A DNA stretch of 64,000 nucleotides from Nannochloropsis salina CCMP1776 (GCA_004565275.1 SDOX01000005.1:1430353-1494352); one strand, 5' to 3'; numbered from the stretch's first letter, positions 22,424-35,452 are shown. Numbers and translations: made by a program. The notes: generated by a model from the sequence alone, not told the origin.

Positions 22424-23253
22424 TCGACGTCGTTGACTTGCTTTGTGCGCTATGACGAGTCGGGGAGGGAGCGGGGTTTGGAGGAAGCACGTGTCAAGGG
22501 GGGAGGAAGGGAGATTGGCGAGAGAGGACGAGTGAGAGGGAGTGGGAGAGACGATGAAACGGACTGTGATCGAAAGAGAAAGGAGGCGTGACGCGAAGAG
22601 AGAGATGTGTTCGTTATTGAAAAAGGATGAAGGAGAGGGGAAGCGAGAATCATCGAGTTCTTTGAGATGGTGTGATACCAAAGCAGCCTATGTTTGGATT
22701 CAGGCTCGCCGGCTTACCTACGCCAATCCCTTTCTCTTTCTCGTCTGCTACTTTTTTTTCCTTGAATTTTTTCTACCGGAAGAAGCAGTGAAGGCCGGCG
22801 AAAACGAGGGACAAGTCCGCGCAAGGGGGGGAAGGAAATGGTGAAGGCTGCATGTGTGGAGGTGTATTTAATTTCTAAGGCTGGAGTAGGTGCTCGGTGG
22901 TATTTGAAGAGTATGGTATACGTTTGCTACTTCATTTGTCACTCCAAAAGTAGTCGTAAGCACGGGAAGGATGAGGCGGTTTCGTCCTCAAATAAGCCAC
23001 AAGAGAACCCTAGAAAATTAATTTCAATAGCGTCCGATAAGAAAAAGGACCGAAAAAGAACTCCCGCATATTTCCCCTATCTTTTCAGAAAACCAACGCC
23101 ACCATGTTTACAGATTCTATGATTACTTTCTCGGCTATTTGCGAGTTGGCCGCCCTCTTCTTTTCCATGCCCCAGTTTATATTCCGAACCACCGAGGCCC
23201 CTTTCCTAAAGCTCATGTTCCGCGCAATATAATTCGCACGACAAGACCTCAGG
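22424..23253. other. Convergent intergenic region
   Basis: About 830 bases between the 3' ends of the secreted protein gene (+) and the dynamin gene (-). It has a purine-rich stretch at 22450-22660 and AT-rich sequence after that. No gene was seen. Confidence 0.55.
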
Positions 23254-26200
23254 TCACACCAAGCGGGTCCTAAGTTTATTAATTTCCTTGTCAATGACCT
23301 CCACCTCCATACCCAACTCTTGAATCTTGTTCTCCTCCACGGACACAAAGCGGGAATATGGGCCGATGCAGTCCAAGATCCGTCCGCGCACTTTCCCTAA
23401 TTCTCGATCTAAGCGGACGGCCAAGGTGCCATCCATCTGTTGGCGCAATGCTTTTACCCTCCTTCGAAACTCCGCTCGTTGTGCCTGCCGACGGTAAGGC
23501 AGAACTACCAGGCCCAGTAAAGCAAGGCTGGAGGCAGTGATGAGCCCTCCTGAACAAGGGGGGTAACGGGGACGCCCAAGGTAGAGAGAGGGATTGGAAC
23601 ACGGAGAGAAATACGGAGGAAAAATAGGAATTTGCATGTGGTCAGACATGCCCACCATAGTAGGGTTGCAATGCCATGAATGACAACATGGCATGAAAAG
23701 CGCAACGAGGAAGAGGTAGAATGGCAAGAATTCGAAGTGCTTGAGCAACAAGAGTGAGTTTTTCATGGAGGAAAACAATATACCTGTGACGTCCAGCGCG
23801 TGGGTGGCCACCAAAGCGCCAACAGTGGCCGCCCCAGCCTCGACGGCTGCCGTTGCCATCACACCGGTTTTGATCTCTTCGGAAAGTTTTACAAATTCCT
23901 GAATCCCCGGCACGAGGAATAGAGATAAAGAAGGGAAAAGATACTGTTAAAAAAGAAAAGAGAGGATATCAAGAAGAAGAAGCCCGTACCTTGTCTTTCT
24001 CATAGGTATTCATGACTTCACCCACGTCCGCAGTCAGTTTGCTCAACACCTATGAATACGAAAAATCGTAAGAGGATTATATGTAACTAAAAGTACGAAA
24101 AGCACACACGCAGCACTTAATCAAATAAAGGAATAGGTTACAATGATCGACGAATCTCCAAGGAGGCACAGTGGATGAGAGCGTAAATTGGGTGCGAAAC
24201 ATATCACAGTGACCGCGTGGAGAACAGGGATTAAGGAACATCAGTAAGACTTGTGTCTTTAAAGAATCACGCTTTTCCCCCCAAAAAAACAACGTGCGCG
24301 TCATTGAAGAAACTGAATAACAAGAAATCCACGAGAGCAGAGGAGCATAAACCACTGGGAAGATGAAAGATAAACAACAGCTCACCTCCGCGCGAATGCC
24401 TTCAAAGCGCGTCTCTGTCACACTGCCTACCATTTGGCCATGTCGCGCACCGGGACGCCGACCCAAGAAATCCAGCACGGCACGACTCTGTTCCAGACGT
24501 AGAAATATGACACGAGTTAGTTTCCGTGTGAAAGCAGAAGGTGTTTTCGTACAAGGATACCTTCAGACACCCACAATGGGTTGACCAAAAAAGGGGACAG
24601 GGGGTGCAGAAAGTAAGGAGTGAAAGAAGGAAAAGAGGTATGAATGAGGTACCTGCGTTCTAGCACGCTGAGCGACCAATTCCGACATGTCCAAGACAAT
24701 CTCGTCTACGACAGTCGCTAAATTTCCTACCACCTGTTGTTGAAAGCGCTTGGCAAAGGCCTGGGAAAGGCAGAGGCAACGAGGAGACAGGTATTGCAAA
24801 ATGGACAAAATCGATTGAGCATGTAATGGAAACGTGAAAAACTAACAATTGGACAAAAGCAGGCGGAAAGGTGGAAAGGGAAAAGGCAGGGAAGGAGGCA
24901 GGGGGGTTCACCTGCGAGTCCCAAAGTTCCTGGTAATTGGTTAGGGTCACGTGGGCCGCCAAAAATTCTTCCGCCCTATCCACCATGTCGCGCAGGCATT
25001 TGTCAATCATTCCCTTCTCTCGCTCAACGTCCCTTTCCATGTCACGCATAAAGGCCGTCATTTGCTCGTCGACCAAAGCCAAAGTCTGGCGGGACGGGGG
25101 CGAAAGAGGGGTGGAGCGAGAAAGAAGATAAAAGAGAGGGTGAGGCCTCATTGATGGCAAAATGCTTGAATGCAGGCGCGCGCAATAGACAGAAGCAAAC
25201 TTCCTTCGCCAAGAAAGAGATGAACGAGGAAATAAAGGCAAGCAACGAGGAAATGAGGGAGAGAGGGAGGGAAGGGAGAAGGCTGGACAGAGAGGCCGGG
25301 ACGCACCGCGACGTCCGATGATAAAAGCTTTCTTCTCTCGTCGAGCGTATGTCGCGCTTCATCCAAGAGCCGTTCTGCCACTATGGATGCCAAAAAAAGT
25401 AGGGATGTGAGGGTTGGATGGAGGATACAGAGGAGGGACATAGGCGGGATGATTGGAAAGAAAAAAGGGGGAAGAGAGGGAGGGAGGAAGGAAGTAAGAG
25501 GTCAGATTGCTTGCTGGTCACTGACCGCCTATTGGATTGAGGAGCTTGCTTTGTAATTTCGCCTCGTCCGTCAGAAGCGTGTCTGTCGTGGTATGGAAAG
25601 TAAGAATGGAAGGAAAAGGAAGTATGGGAAAAAGAGAGGATGTGAGAGGAAGAAAAACTTTATGTATAGATATGTCAGAGGGACGGTAAAGGTCCCTATC
25701 AACAATAAAGAGAGAGTCCAACAACCCGAGAAGATACTTTTTCTCACCTAGATATTTTTGCAAAGCTGCAAAATTGCTCGCTTGCCAGGCCAACGCCCCG
25801 GGACCCACCGTCGGAGAATGAGGCTTTGCGACTACCTTCGCCTCGAGGGCGAGCTTTGCGGAGATAGGAAAGACCTACGGGCGAAAAAGAGATATGGGGG
25901 GGACGAGGGAGAGAAATGAGAAGGGAAGAAAGAAGGAGAGCGGGGAGTTGAAGGCTACCGCCGAGCCAAAAAATCCCAGAGCCACAGGAAAGCACGCTGC
26001 GAGCACAGGAATACAAGGGACGTCAGTGAATGCGATGACGTTGGAAAAAAATCAAGAAGGCCAGCACCAGTGATGCAAAAAGGCACAATGCCTACCTTCA
26101 GGTCGGCCTCCGTTCCCAGGACTGCCCGGGCATGGGCGCGGACGTATTCGGTCACCTCCTCCACGTCCTCTCGACTCCTCAAATCGCATTGGTTCAAGAC

Positions 26201-27990
26201 CAAGACCACCTGTAGGCGTGTCCGGGTGGAGGCAAATCAACACGAAGGCCCGCCCTCACGCACCTCCCTTCTTCCCTCCTTGCCGGGGATTTTTTAAAGA
26301 CAAATCCATCCTCTCCCTTTCCCGATACCTTCTTGTGCCACTGCGCGATGGACGTGAGGAATATCCGTTCCGACTCGGAGAAAGGCCGGGCGATGGACGT
26401 GAGGAAGAGGACGACGTCGGCCCGGGGCACGATCCGGTAGGTCAACTGGGGGAGGGAACGAAGGAGGAAGGAGTGAGAGAGAGACATGGAAAGAGGGATT
26501 TGCTTCTAGCGACAAAAAGCGGGACACACTCCAGGCAAAGGCCGCGGACCGGTCGCAGACTACGCCAGTGCCGTGCCTGTAAGGACGCCCCCACGTCTCC
26601 TCCCCTCTCCCAAGCACCTCCACCCCGACCTGAGAATGCCGCTGTATCACCGCGTTCGTTCCGGGGGTATCCACCAGGGCCAAATTCTGCAACAAGGGAA
26701 CGTCCAGAAGTTTTTCCTCCACCTCGTCAATCATCTGCCCTTGGGCATCGGCGTATCGGGTGGGAGCCCCCGCCCGGTCCACATGCTTGACGAAGCAGAT
26801 CTTGGCAGTAGTAGGGGTTACGCCTGGTGCGAGGAAAAGAGAATTCAACGGTGAGTATTTTCGTGCTGCAAACGCGGGAAAATGGTTCTTTGAGGTTCAT
26901 TTTTACCCAGGCGTAGTCACAAAACTGGGTTTTGGCCCTTTTGGTGATTGCTTGCGGCTAGTACCACCGACGAATCGGTGAATTGATACAGCTTCGTATA
27001 TCGAGGCCCAGAAAACCCCCAGCAAATTTCCTCTGAAAAAGCCTTACGACCCTTGCTATCTAATTGAAATGAACGCCCTTCGTAGTCTCGAACATCCCAG
27101 AGGATGATTTGACGATTCTTGCTCTCATAATAATGCCACATAAAAAATACCCCATACCGCCCCGCATGTGCATGCCGCATCATCCAGCTCCCACCCATGC
27201 CTTTCTCACCTTCTTTCAAGTATTTGTCTCCAAGAAGGGCGTTGATGAAGCGACTCTTTCCAGCATTGAACTCACCCACTACACACACCATGAAGAGGTC
27301 TTCCACCTGCAGAAAGGGGGGCAAAAGGGTCCACGCACGTCCATTCACGGGCAAGCATGTGTTAGGTCTGGACCCAGCTGTATCTGTGCCATTCTTTCTG
27401 TGCTTTGACCCTCTCAATTTACCTCCCAAACCGACCTGACAGATCGCATCCTTTAAAATGTCCAAATCCTCCTGCCCTGCCTCCATGGACGTCAACACTC
27501 GGTGCAGGCGCTCCAAGAGCGCTTGTTCCTCTTTCACGATGCTGGCTTGGGCATCAGTAAGGATGGGAGTGGCGTCTCGAACAGGAGCTTTCATGCTTTG
27601 AGTCACGGGTTTCACGGAAGAGGAACGACGAGGGGGGTAGGAGGTTGGAGGGGGGGGCGGACGGCGAGATGACGACGAGAACGGACAAAATCGGACAGAA
27701 ACAGGACATGAAAAGCCGCCATCATAGCTTGGGAAATGGTATGCGCGCCGGTGGGACGCTATGTTTTGATGGGCGTGACCGAGGGTACTGCTTGCTTCTC
27801 GCCATCGCACCGCTTGCAAGGTAGTCCCGCAGGAGAGGTGACCACAAGCATAGGAACCATACTTTTTCCAGCTACGTCGAGGTATGCTACCACGACTGTT
27901 TAGAGCAGTCTTCCTCAGGCCAAGGAGCATCCTGGCGAAGAAGTCCCGCGATACGCGGGAAGGACGGCTGTCACTTGGGACCGCGGTCAC
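23254..27990 (-). CDS. FZL: Dynamin-like GTPase, FZL/mitofusin type (organelle membrane remodelling)
   Basis: Fourteen exons on the minus strand: 27436..27990, 27210..27306, 26630..26823, 26329..26445, 26096..26209, 25748..25874, 25526..25582, 25307..25380, 24912..25085, 24653..24760, 24386..24487, 23990..24049, 23784..23898, 23254..23549. All junctions keep phase, giving 729 aa. GTPase motifs: G1 GEFNAGKS (196-203), G3 DTPG (269-272), G4 NQCD (327-330). Helical regions follow. A hydrophobic Ala/Gly-rich membrane segment (about 605-650) precedes a C-terminal coiled coil ending in RTRLV. This order matches plant FZL and bacterial dynamin-like proteins, which remodel thylakoid or inner membranes. 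The N-terminal 110 residues are Arg/Ser-rich without a clear A-F plastid motif, so mitochondrial targeting is equally possible. The true start may be a later Met (residue 21). Confidence 0.88.
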
Positions 27991-28520
27991 TCCTTCACTC
28001 CCAGGGCGGAAACAAAACGTACAATGCTGTGCGTGTCAATCAAACGAAAATACCGAATGAGGACGACTGCAGCGTTCTATCAAGATAGAAATGGATGAAC
28101 TTTGGGGGGGGAAACATGAAAGACACACAAGTTATGTGCCTCCGCCCAAATTGTTCCTCAGAGTCAAATTCATCCAACGTCTCAGAACATTTCCAACGCC
28201 CCTTGCCCGCCCAGACCCAGCCATGCCTGTCTCCACCATGTCCAGGACAGGATGCTTCGTGCGAGTGACTGGCGGCGAGCACATGCAACACATGACGTGA
28301 ATGGATGTTGGACATCGGTTCCCTGCGCCTTTTTGACCGCCTTGGCGGCCCGTGGAGATCACTTTCGCTCCTCCAACCCCCCCAACCCATACTACCGCCA
28401 CGCACGCAGGCGTTCCTGTTACCTTCGCACTTGTCACATGCACCCAACCCACGTCATCATCCACGGCTTAGGTTCCCTTTCTCACATGTGACTACGGCAC
28501 AGGTTCTTTTTCCAGGCATA
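27991..28520. other. Divergent promoter region between the dynamin and desaturase genes
   Basis: About 530 bases between two divergent starts, so both promoters must lie here. A CAG at about 28516 could be an acceptor for an upstream leader exon of the desaturase. No other feature seen. Confidence 0.5.
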
Positions 28521-31011
28521 ATGTGTCCGGGACCTCAAGATGGGAAGGGCACTGGCCTGGTAGAGAATCCCTTGGTGGCAGCAGCTGCGGGCTTGTATGC
28601 GGAGAACGAGCAGCCAGGCAAGGACGAAGGAGTATGGGATTTTTTCCGTTCGTACACTGACGAGCCCCATAAGTCACGGTAAGAGGGGAGGACTGCTGTT
28701 AGGATAACGATTGACGAGCAAGCAAGCAATGGCAGCCCCCGATAGACATGACCCGGGGCGGGCACCTCGATGAATGCAACCCATTTCAGGATAATTTCGC
28801 ACTATCCTACCCCATGACCATAGCATCCATCTCATGTCCCCCTCTCATTACCGCACGTTGGTTTTCTTGTCCAGGCGTGAGGCCATCTTGAAAGCCCATC
28901 CTGAGATCCGGACGCTCTTCGGGCATTGTCCGTGGACCAAGTACAAGGCAGCCGCGATCATTTCCACGCAGGTAATGCGGCGAACGGGTGCGGTATGCAG
29001 CCTTTAGTGCGGAGCAGGGGAAAAAATGTCGCGCAGTCAAGGAAGGCGTAGTGTTTGAGAGGGTTGGGAAGGGGCATGGGCGTGTAGCCCGAAGAGAGGA
29101 AAAGTGCGGACAATGGCTTGCGCGACGGACGAGCAGAGAGGGCAAAGGAGGAGGGACGGGGGACATATCCAGATGCAGTTAAGAAGGTGGCTTGCGTTTT
29201 ATCTCTATCTCATGCTCCCTCGAATCACCTCTTCATCCCCGGTAACCGCTCCCCCGTGGCTGCAGGTTATGGCCGCCGTGGTCCTTCGCCACGCCCCCTT
29301 TCCCCTCCTCCTTCTTCTCACCTACACCCTCTCGGGCTCCTGCAACCATTTTTTGACATTGATCATGCACGAGGTCGCGCATAATTTGGCATTCAAGCGT
29401 CTTTTTGCCAATCGAGTCTTCTCCATCATTGTCAACCTGCCGTTGGGGATACCGGCCGCCATGTGGGTGTGGGAGGGCGGGCGGGAGGGAGGGGTACAGG
29501 CTCCTACATCGGTTTGACGAGTGGAAGAGGGAAAGGGAAGAGACAGAAGGGAGGGTCTGTTGCGTATTTTGGCGCGCCGGGGACAAGAAACGTTGGGGCA
29601 GTGGCGATCGTTTGCTCTCCAGACTGACCGGGCGCTGCATGTCGGCAGCGAAGAGATGGAAGAAGTGAAAGGGGAGGAAGGGGCGAAGGACGCAAGGGAG
29701 GACGCTAATCGTCTGGAAACGCCTCGGTTGCATGACCGGGCAGTGACCACCCTGTTTCTGGGGGTCATGCCCTCATTTTTTCCCTTTGGTATTTCCTCTT
29801 TCACGCGTCCGCAGCTCGTTTAAGCGCTACCACATGGAGCATCACAAGTATCAAGGCGATGAGACAGTCGACGTGGATCTCCCCACGGATGTTGAAGGTG
29901 AAATTGGAAGGAAATGAGGGAGGGAGGGAGGGAGGGATGAGAGAAGGAGGGGTGGTGAAGAAGCGGCTTCAAATCTGTTGCCAAGACGAAGAACATTTTG
30001 TGAGGGGATGCTCGGGAAGCATGAAAGAGGAAATGGGAGGAGCGGGGGATAGTGCTGAAAGGAAGCTTGGGTTCCTTGCATGACCCTTCCTCCCCCCCTT
30101 CCTCCCTCCCTCCCTCCCTTTGTCTCTCTCGCCCTCCCGTCCTCCAGGCAAACTCTTTCGCGGAGGACCTCTCAAGCTCCTCTTTGTTTTCCTCATGCCT
30201 GCCTTCTACTCCCTCCGTCCCCTCTTCGTCCGCCCAAAGAAGCCCAGCAATTGGGAATTGGTGAACGTGATTGCGCAGCTGACCTTCGATGCCCTGATTT
30301 TTTATATCCTGGGCTGGAAGTCACTTTTCTATCTTGTTGTCGGCACTCTTCTAGGTAACAATCATTCCGATCCTTTCCTCGTCCCATTTCAAACTGATTT
30401 TATTTTCCTTCCTCCCTCTTGTTCCCGTCCTTACTTGCGTTCACTGTTCCCGGTTCCCGACGACACCGACATGGCTGTCGCTCTTCTCCGCGCTTGACCC
30501 GCTTGTCATGCCCCATCTTTTTCGCACCCGCTTCAGGCATGGGGGTGCACCCCATGGCGGGGCATTTCATCGCCGAACACTTCGTTTACCAAGCCGGGCA
30601 GGAGACGTACTCGTACTATGGCCCTTTGAACTGGCTCTCCTTGAACGTGGGCTATCACAACGAACACCACGATTTCCCCAACATCCCCGGTATGCCCTGA
30701 GGCATTTCCCTTATGTCTCCCTTGTTTTATCTTCCCTCCCTGCCTCCTTTCTCGCTTTCTGTCTTTCCTGCCTCACTCACGATCCTATGTTCCATTTGTT
30801 TCCAGTACCCAGCCAACGCATCGGTCCTTCCCCTTCCCCCCCCCCCTCCACTGTCCCGTCCCTCATTTCCTCCGAAATTTGCACAGGCACCCGACTCCAC
30901 CAAGTTCGTCGTCTGGCTCCTGAGTTCTACATGCCGCTACCGCACTACTATTCATGGAGCAAGGTCATATGGGATTTTGTCACAGACCCCGCTGTGACCC
31001 CTTTCAAGTGA
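28521..31011 (+). CDS. DES1: Sphingolipid delta-4 desaturase (DES1/DEGS-like)
   Basis: Membrane di-iron enzyme that adds the 4,5-double bond to dihydroceramide in the ER. Seven exons: 28521..28678, 28875..28971, 29266..29462, 29815..29897, 30148..30354, 30537..30689, 30887..31011; phases agree, 339 aa. The three His boxes are present: HEVAH (120-124), HMEHH (157-161) and HNEHHD (288-293). Other DES marks are [11 protein letters not shown] near the N-terminus, [32 protein letters not shown] and [17 protein letters not shown]. Hydrophobic helices lie between the boxes as expected. No N-terminal cytochrome b5 domain. Intron 4 has a (GGGA)n start and a (CCCT)n end. Confidence 0.92.
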
Positions 31012-32619
31012 GTCCGATTGGCGGGAGGAAGGGGGGAGGGAAGGCAGGACTTTGGGGGGAGTGGAGCATGCCTGTGGAGGCACTGCTGGTTCGGACGTTC
31101 GATGTCCATATGAATCATAATTAAGTATAGTAACTGCTGAGACGGCAACAAAGTGACGGGAACTGAGAAATATCACTCTTTTTTCCACACGTCACAGCCG
31201 TGTGAAACGCAACAATCTTTCAGAAGCTGACAGAATGGCATTGGCAGCTCGGGATTAAGCTGCAGCAACGCAAAATTTGAATTGAAGGGTAGATACAATG
31301 CAAAGAGAAATGACACGCACACTAGATCCGACCTACTTCTGTATTGCCTTTCGGTATTGGAAAAGTGGCACTTATATGCCGGTTATAAAGCAACATCAAC
31401 CATATAGAGAAAGGCTGCGCGAATGAATTGTTTGGGTTCTCAACATGAAGTCTGCTCTCCTGTTGCTCTGGTCGCTTTCTGTGGCTAGCAAGCCCTCACT
31501 AAATTGTGTCCCTGTTCTAATGTATTTTCATCATCCCATCTCTTAAGTCGCGAGTCACGCCGAAGGCTTCTTCGTCGTATGAGACGTTTTTCTAACAAGT
31601 ACCACCTTTTATTTCACACGATGAACATGTGGACATGTATGTCCACTACGTCACCTGCCGGAGGCTGACGGTCTCTGAGAGTGTTAGCAAAATTTAGCGC
31701 CAGACTAATTAAGTAGAATAATGGGTAGAGAGATCAAAATTGGGGTTGAAAGAAAAAAGGTATTCGCTGTGATTTTGATAATGGTAATGGTATGGCAGAT
31801 ATGGGGAAAGTATTATGTACATAATAAGAATAAGGAACCAGTCGATACTCTAGTCGTTCCTTGTAGGTATCTATCCTATGTCTTTTGTAGATTTTCTTTT
31901 TGCACTCGTCTCTCCTTCCTCCAATCCTCACCTGCGGTGTGGAATCATTTCCATTTTCCACAATAAAATCAGGGCTCAAGCCTATCGCTCACTTTTCTAA
32001 CTCTTGTTCGGACAATTTTTGGTCCCTCATTTCCCTACCGAGTCGAATCTATGCATCAGGAAATTTAGTTTTTAATACTTGACCGAATTCGCAGGTCGTT
32101 CGCACGAGATCAGAGATGATCTGCAGATAACAAAATTCAGGACAGAGTCGCTTTTGAGAGCTTCTGCTTCAGGAATTAATATTTTTGATTGTCTGAGACA
32201 TTCTTTGGTACAATATTGATAAGCGCCTTTTTTAAGGAAAGCAAAGTATCTTGGCCATTCTTCTCACTGGCCGTTACTCGGTCTTATTTCGGAATTCCGG
32301 GCGAGGGTTCAGCGATTGGGAAATAGCTTTTCCCGGTCGTCCCTGACTCGCGTACTTGCCGTGTTCCGTACCGGAGTCGGCAGAACATTCCGGTGCAAAC
32401 AACTCAACAGGCCTTGACAATAAAATAAGCACGATTTATTCAGGCCCCACGCTTGTCTTCAAAAAAAGTCAGAAATTCTGCGCTACATGCACGTACAAAT
32501 TCAGATCGAGCTTTTTTGTTCAATCATCCTTCCTTCTTTCTGTTGCAGAGGGCTGATAGAAGAGCTCGTATTTCCGGAGCAGTCACTACACATTTCACTT
32601 TCCAGACGCGGTTGCATTG
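31012..32619. other. Intergenic region
   Basis: About 1.6 kb, AT-rich, between the desaturase and the lipase. Only short frames. A CAG at about 32550 and another at about 32605 could be acceptors for an upstream lipase exon, because the frame stays open a few codons before the ATG. Confidence 0.5.
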
Positions 32620-35016
32620 ATGTCTGGGCCGGAATTGGCCGCTGCTATTGAGCCTCTAAGGCAGCTTGGCATCATGCCTGCCTTGATTGCGGGATGGTCG
32701 GCTTTTCCTGCTTTTATGTTGTTATTGACCTCCCAGCTAAATCATCTTTATATTCATTTTGCACCGTTCTTGCTTAGCATCGAAATGGAGCCGCAAGACC
32801 TGTCATTATTTTTCATCATAACATTCCGAGTGCTACTACTGCTCTTTTGTTGCCGAAACATGATCGCCTTTTCCTGGGATGTTTTCGTCGATTCGGTGAG
32901 ACAATATCCTACCATGAACCCATTGTTATTTCGAAACAGCCAAGAAGCGGCACGTGCTCTGGGCTATGGATCATTCCCGGCTCGTTTTATGGTATTGCTG
33001 CATCTGACTAGTGCTGTTTCATTGATCTGCGCCTTGCGGCTTGCAAGACGCTTCAAGGTCATAAACACGGAGAACAACGAACAACGTATTTTTCTTCTGT
33101 TTGCCTTCAATCTAATTCTCAAAACGCTATATTTTATACATGTCTTCTCAAGCTATCGACTAAATGTACTCAAAAGCTTTTTTTCGGTGTACGTTTCCTT
33201 CTCGGATGTACTACTTGTTTCGTGGATACTCCGTTCGGACATCGGTTGCCTTATCGATATTCCCGGCATACAAAAGGCTTTTCCCTGGGGTGAGGCGAAT
33301 GAAGAATACCAGCGGCAAATACTGACCCTCAATTTTCTCCTTTTGGTGATTGTAAATGTGTTACCTTTTTGTCTCTTTTCGATTTTGATGTGCAGAAAAG
33401 GAGTAAAAGTGTTGGAAGAACCGCAAGACTGGACAGTTGTTATGAGAAGTTGCAGAAATGTTTCCATGGCCATTGTCCTTGCAGGTTGGGTTTTTTCTCT
33501 ATGTATGACTGGTTTATTGCCTTCATTTTTCTCCCTTTGCCTACTCATCAATGGTATCTCTCTGAATCGATTTCTATTATCTTCCGTCGTCGAAAGTATC
33601 CGATTCGGAGTCACACTCTGGGTTGACTTTAAAAGCAACTTTGGGAGAGCACTTCGGTGGCTTGTGCAACCATACCGGGGACAGGCCTCGCTGATAGAGA
33701 TGATGACGTCGTTTATATTGCCGGTATGTGGTGTACTTTTAATATTTCTATTGGTTGAAGCTCCACGGAGAGCAACGATTTGGACCTGCCTTCGGCTAGC
33801 AATAGGAATACACTTCAATATCTTGTACAAATACCAAGTACAAGCGACGCGTTGGGGCCGACGCCGCAGTTTCTTCCAGCATGGCATCGACGTGGTTATT
33901 TTCCTTCCACTCGTTTCAATTTTAACGGTAGCAGTACTCAAGGCCTGGAGTCGCAGGTATGATTCCACTCGAGCTCTCAAGTTGGCGGGGCAGCAAACTC
34001 GTCCAGCTTCGTTCTTCCGAGTGGTAGGCGGTGCTCAATGTGTAAAAATTTCTTCCGTCATGGAAACTTTGGAACTTTCACGTACAAATGTTCGTGATGA
34101 AGTTGAAGCATGTGCGGTCTCTGCATTCCGGGCTAGCCATCCGTCATACACTTTTTGCAACACCTCAATTGGGGGGGCAAGCCTTCTCGACTACTCTCTG
34201 ATATCGCTCTTGAGTTACCTGGACAAGGACAGCAGTGATTTTCATGCCTTGTTTGATCCAATGGCGGCAACAGACGATTGGGAATTAGAGCATGAGGATG
34301 CTTGGGGCCCGGCGACCCAAGATACAAGCCAAAATGATGATGCAGCTATGGTGGCAGTGACAGGCATCCCACGGGCACGTGTCTTACAGCTTTTCTCTCC
34401 AAGTCGGAATTTGAGTGTCATTGCAGTAGCAGGAACGAATCCACTCCGACCTTATGACATTTTCCAGGACGTGTTATTGTTTCATCGGGCATTTACATTT
34501 GAACTTGCCTCTCAATTCAGCCCACCTTTGAAATGGATTCCACAGAAATGGAAGTCTTTTATCTTGTCCCTAAGCTCTCTACCTCTGCATCTGCTGGGCT
34601 CAACCAATCCGTATTGGTATTATCACCACACACTCATTGAAGAAGTTAAGGCCCAGCAACGGCGTAAAGGCATAGGAAGGGTAGTACTTACAGGCCATTC
34701 CCTTGGGGGAGCCATAGCTCAGATTGTGGCCGCCGGCGCTCACGTTCCTGTCGTTTCAATCTCTTCCCCGGGAGTTTCCTTGTTATTGAGCAGCCTCGGC
34801 ATTGATCCTGAACCGCTTAAGTACTTAAGCGTCAACGTCGTACATGAAAATGATGTTTTACCTATGCTCGACAAGCTGATGGGTACCATCTTCATCCTGG
34901 GCTGTGGGTCCGCGAATCCGTTTCGGTGTCATCAGCCTGGCCAAACAATTTGCGAGCTCTTGAGCCATTGTAAAGGTTCGAGTGCTTTTATACAGTGCCG
35001 TCTATATCAGGCATGA
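32620..35016 (+). CDS. Class-3 lipase with multi-pass membrane N-terminus (DAG lipase-like)
   Basis: A single long exon of about 798 aa. The first ~450 residues hold around nine hydrophobic segments separated by short loops. A soluble C-terminal alpha/beta-hydrolase domain carries the nucleophile elbow VVLTGHSLGGAIAQ (Ser near residue 694). After it come ISSPGVSL, a candidate Asp/His region (VVHENDVLPMLDK), and CHQPGQTICELLSHC with conserved cysteines. This end is typical of fungal and protist class-3 lipases. The substrate is probably a diacylglycerol or other acylglycerol at a membrane. It is more AT-rich than neighbouring exons and, unlike them, has no intron. The start at 32620 is the first ATG; the reading frame is open slightly upstream. 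Confidence 0.82.
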   Translation: MSGPELAAAIEPLRQLGIMPALIAGWSAFPAFMLLLTSQLNHLYIHFAPFLLSIEMEPQDLSLFFIITFRVLLLLFCCRNMIAFSWDVFVDSVRQYPTMNPLLFRNSQEAARALGYGSFPARFMVLLHLTSAVSLICALRLARRFKVINTENNEQRIFLLFAFNLILKTLYFIHVFSSYRLNVLKSFFSVYVSFSDVLLVSWILRSDIGCLIDIPGIQKAFPWGEANEEYQRQILTLNFLLLVIVNVLPFCLFSILMCRKGVKVLEEPQDWTVVMRSCRNVSMAIVLAGWVFSLCMTGLLPSFFSLCLLINGISLNRFLLSSVVESIRFGVTLWVDFKSNFGRALRWLVQPYRGQASLIEMMTSFILPVCGVLLIFLLVEAPRRATIWTCLRLAIGIHFNILYKYQVQATRWGRRRSFFQHGIDVVIFLPLVSILTVAVLKAWSRRYDSTRALKLAGQQTRPASFFRVVGGAQCVKISSVMETLELSRTNVRDEVEACAVSAFRASHPSYTFCNTSIGGASLLDYSLISLLSYLDKDSSDFHALFDPMAATDDWELEHEDAWGPATQDTSQNDDAAMVAVTGIPRARVLQLFSPSRNLSVIAVAGTNPLRPYDIFQDVLLFHRAFTFELASQFSPPLKWIPQKWKSFILSLSSLPLHLLGSTNPYWYYHHTLIEEVKAQQRRKGIGRVVLTGHSLGGAIAQIVAAGAHVPVVSISSPGVSLLLSSLGIDPEPLKYLSVNVVHENDVLPMLDKLMGTIFILGCGSANPFRCHQPGQTICELLSHCKGSSAFIQCRLYQA

Positions 35017-35452
35017 CTGAATGGTATTGGTACGAAGCTTCTGACGGAGCAAGGAGGGAAAAATGATCACGAAAATTATCCTTTTGAAAGTGAACCGGTC
35101 TGGCAGAGGATAATCGAGGTAAGAGGGAGAGAGCATGTAAAAATGTAAAAGGGAACAAAAAGACAGTCGTTTCAGAAATTTACACGAAAAATCTGTGATG
35201 TGTACTAAGAGCAAGTAGGCAAGGGCGATGCCGATGACACACCTGACCACTGTCGATAACCTTCAAACATCACACCTTTCTTTGGGACGGTCACAAGCTT
35301 TTCGCCTCGTCTTTTTCAATTACGCGTCTTTAATCATTGCACCTTTTCCATTTTGTCCGATCGGTCGGGGCAATGCACGGAAAGCCGTTTGGGAACCATG
35401 TCTTTTGACTTCCGGTCCCTCTTTTCAAATTTACGTACCTGCGGCGTTTCCA
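35017..35452. other. Convergent intergenic region
   Basis: About 440 bases between the lipase 3' end (+) and the ABC gene 3' end (-). AT-rich; no feature seen. Confidence 0.55.

Noticed and set aside
25979-26017. Possible extra dynamin exon (RAFLWLWDFLARR)
   Set aside because: It breaks the phase to the next exon; the direct junction to VFPISAK matches the family.
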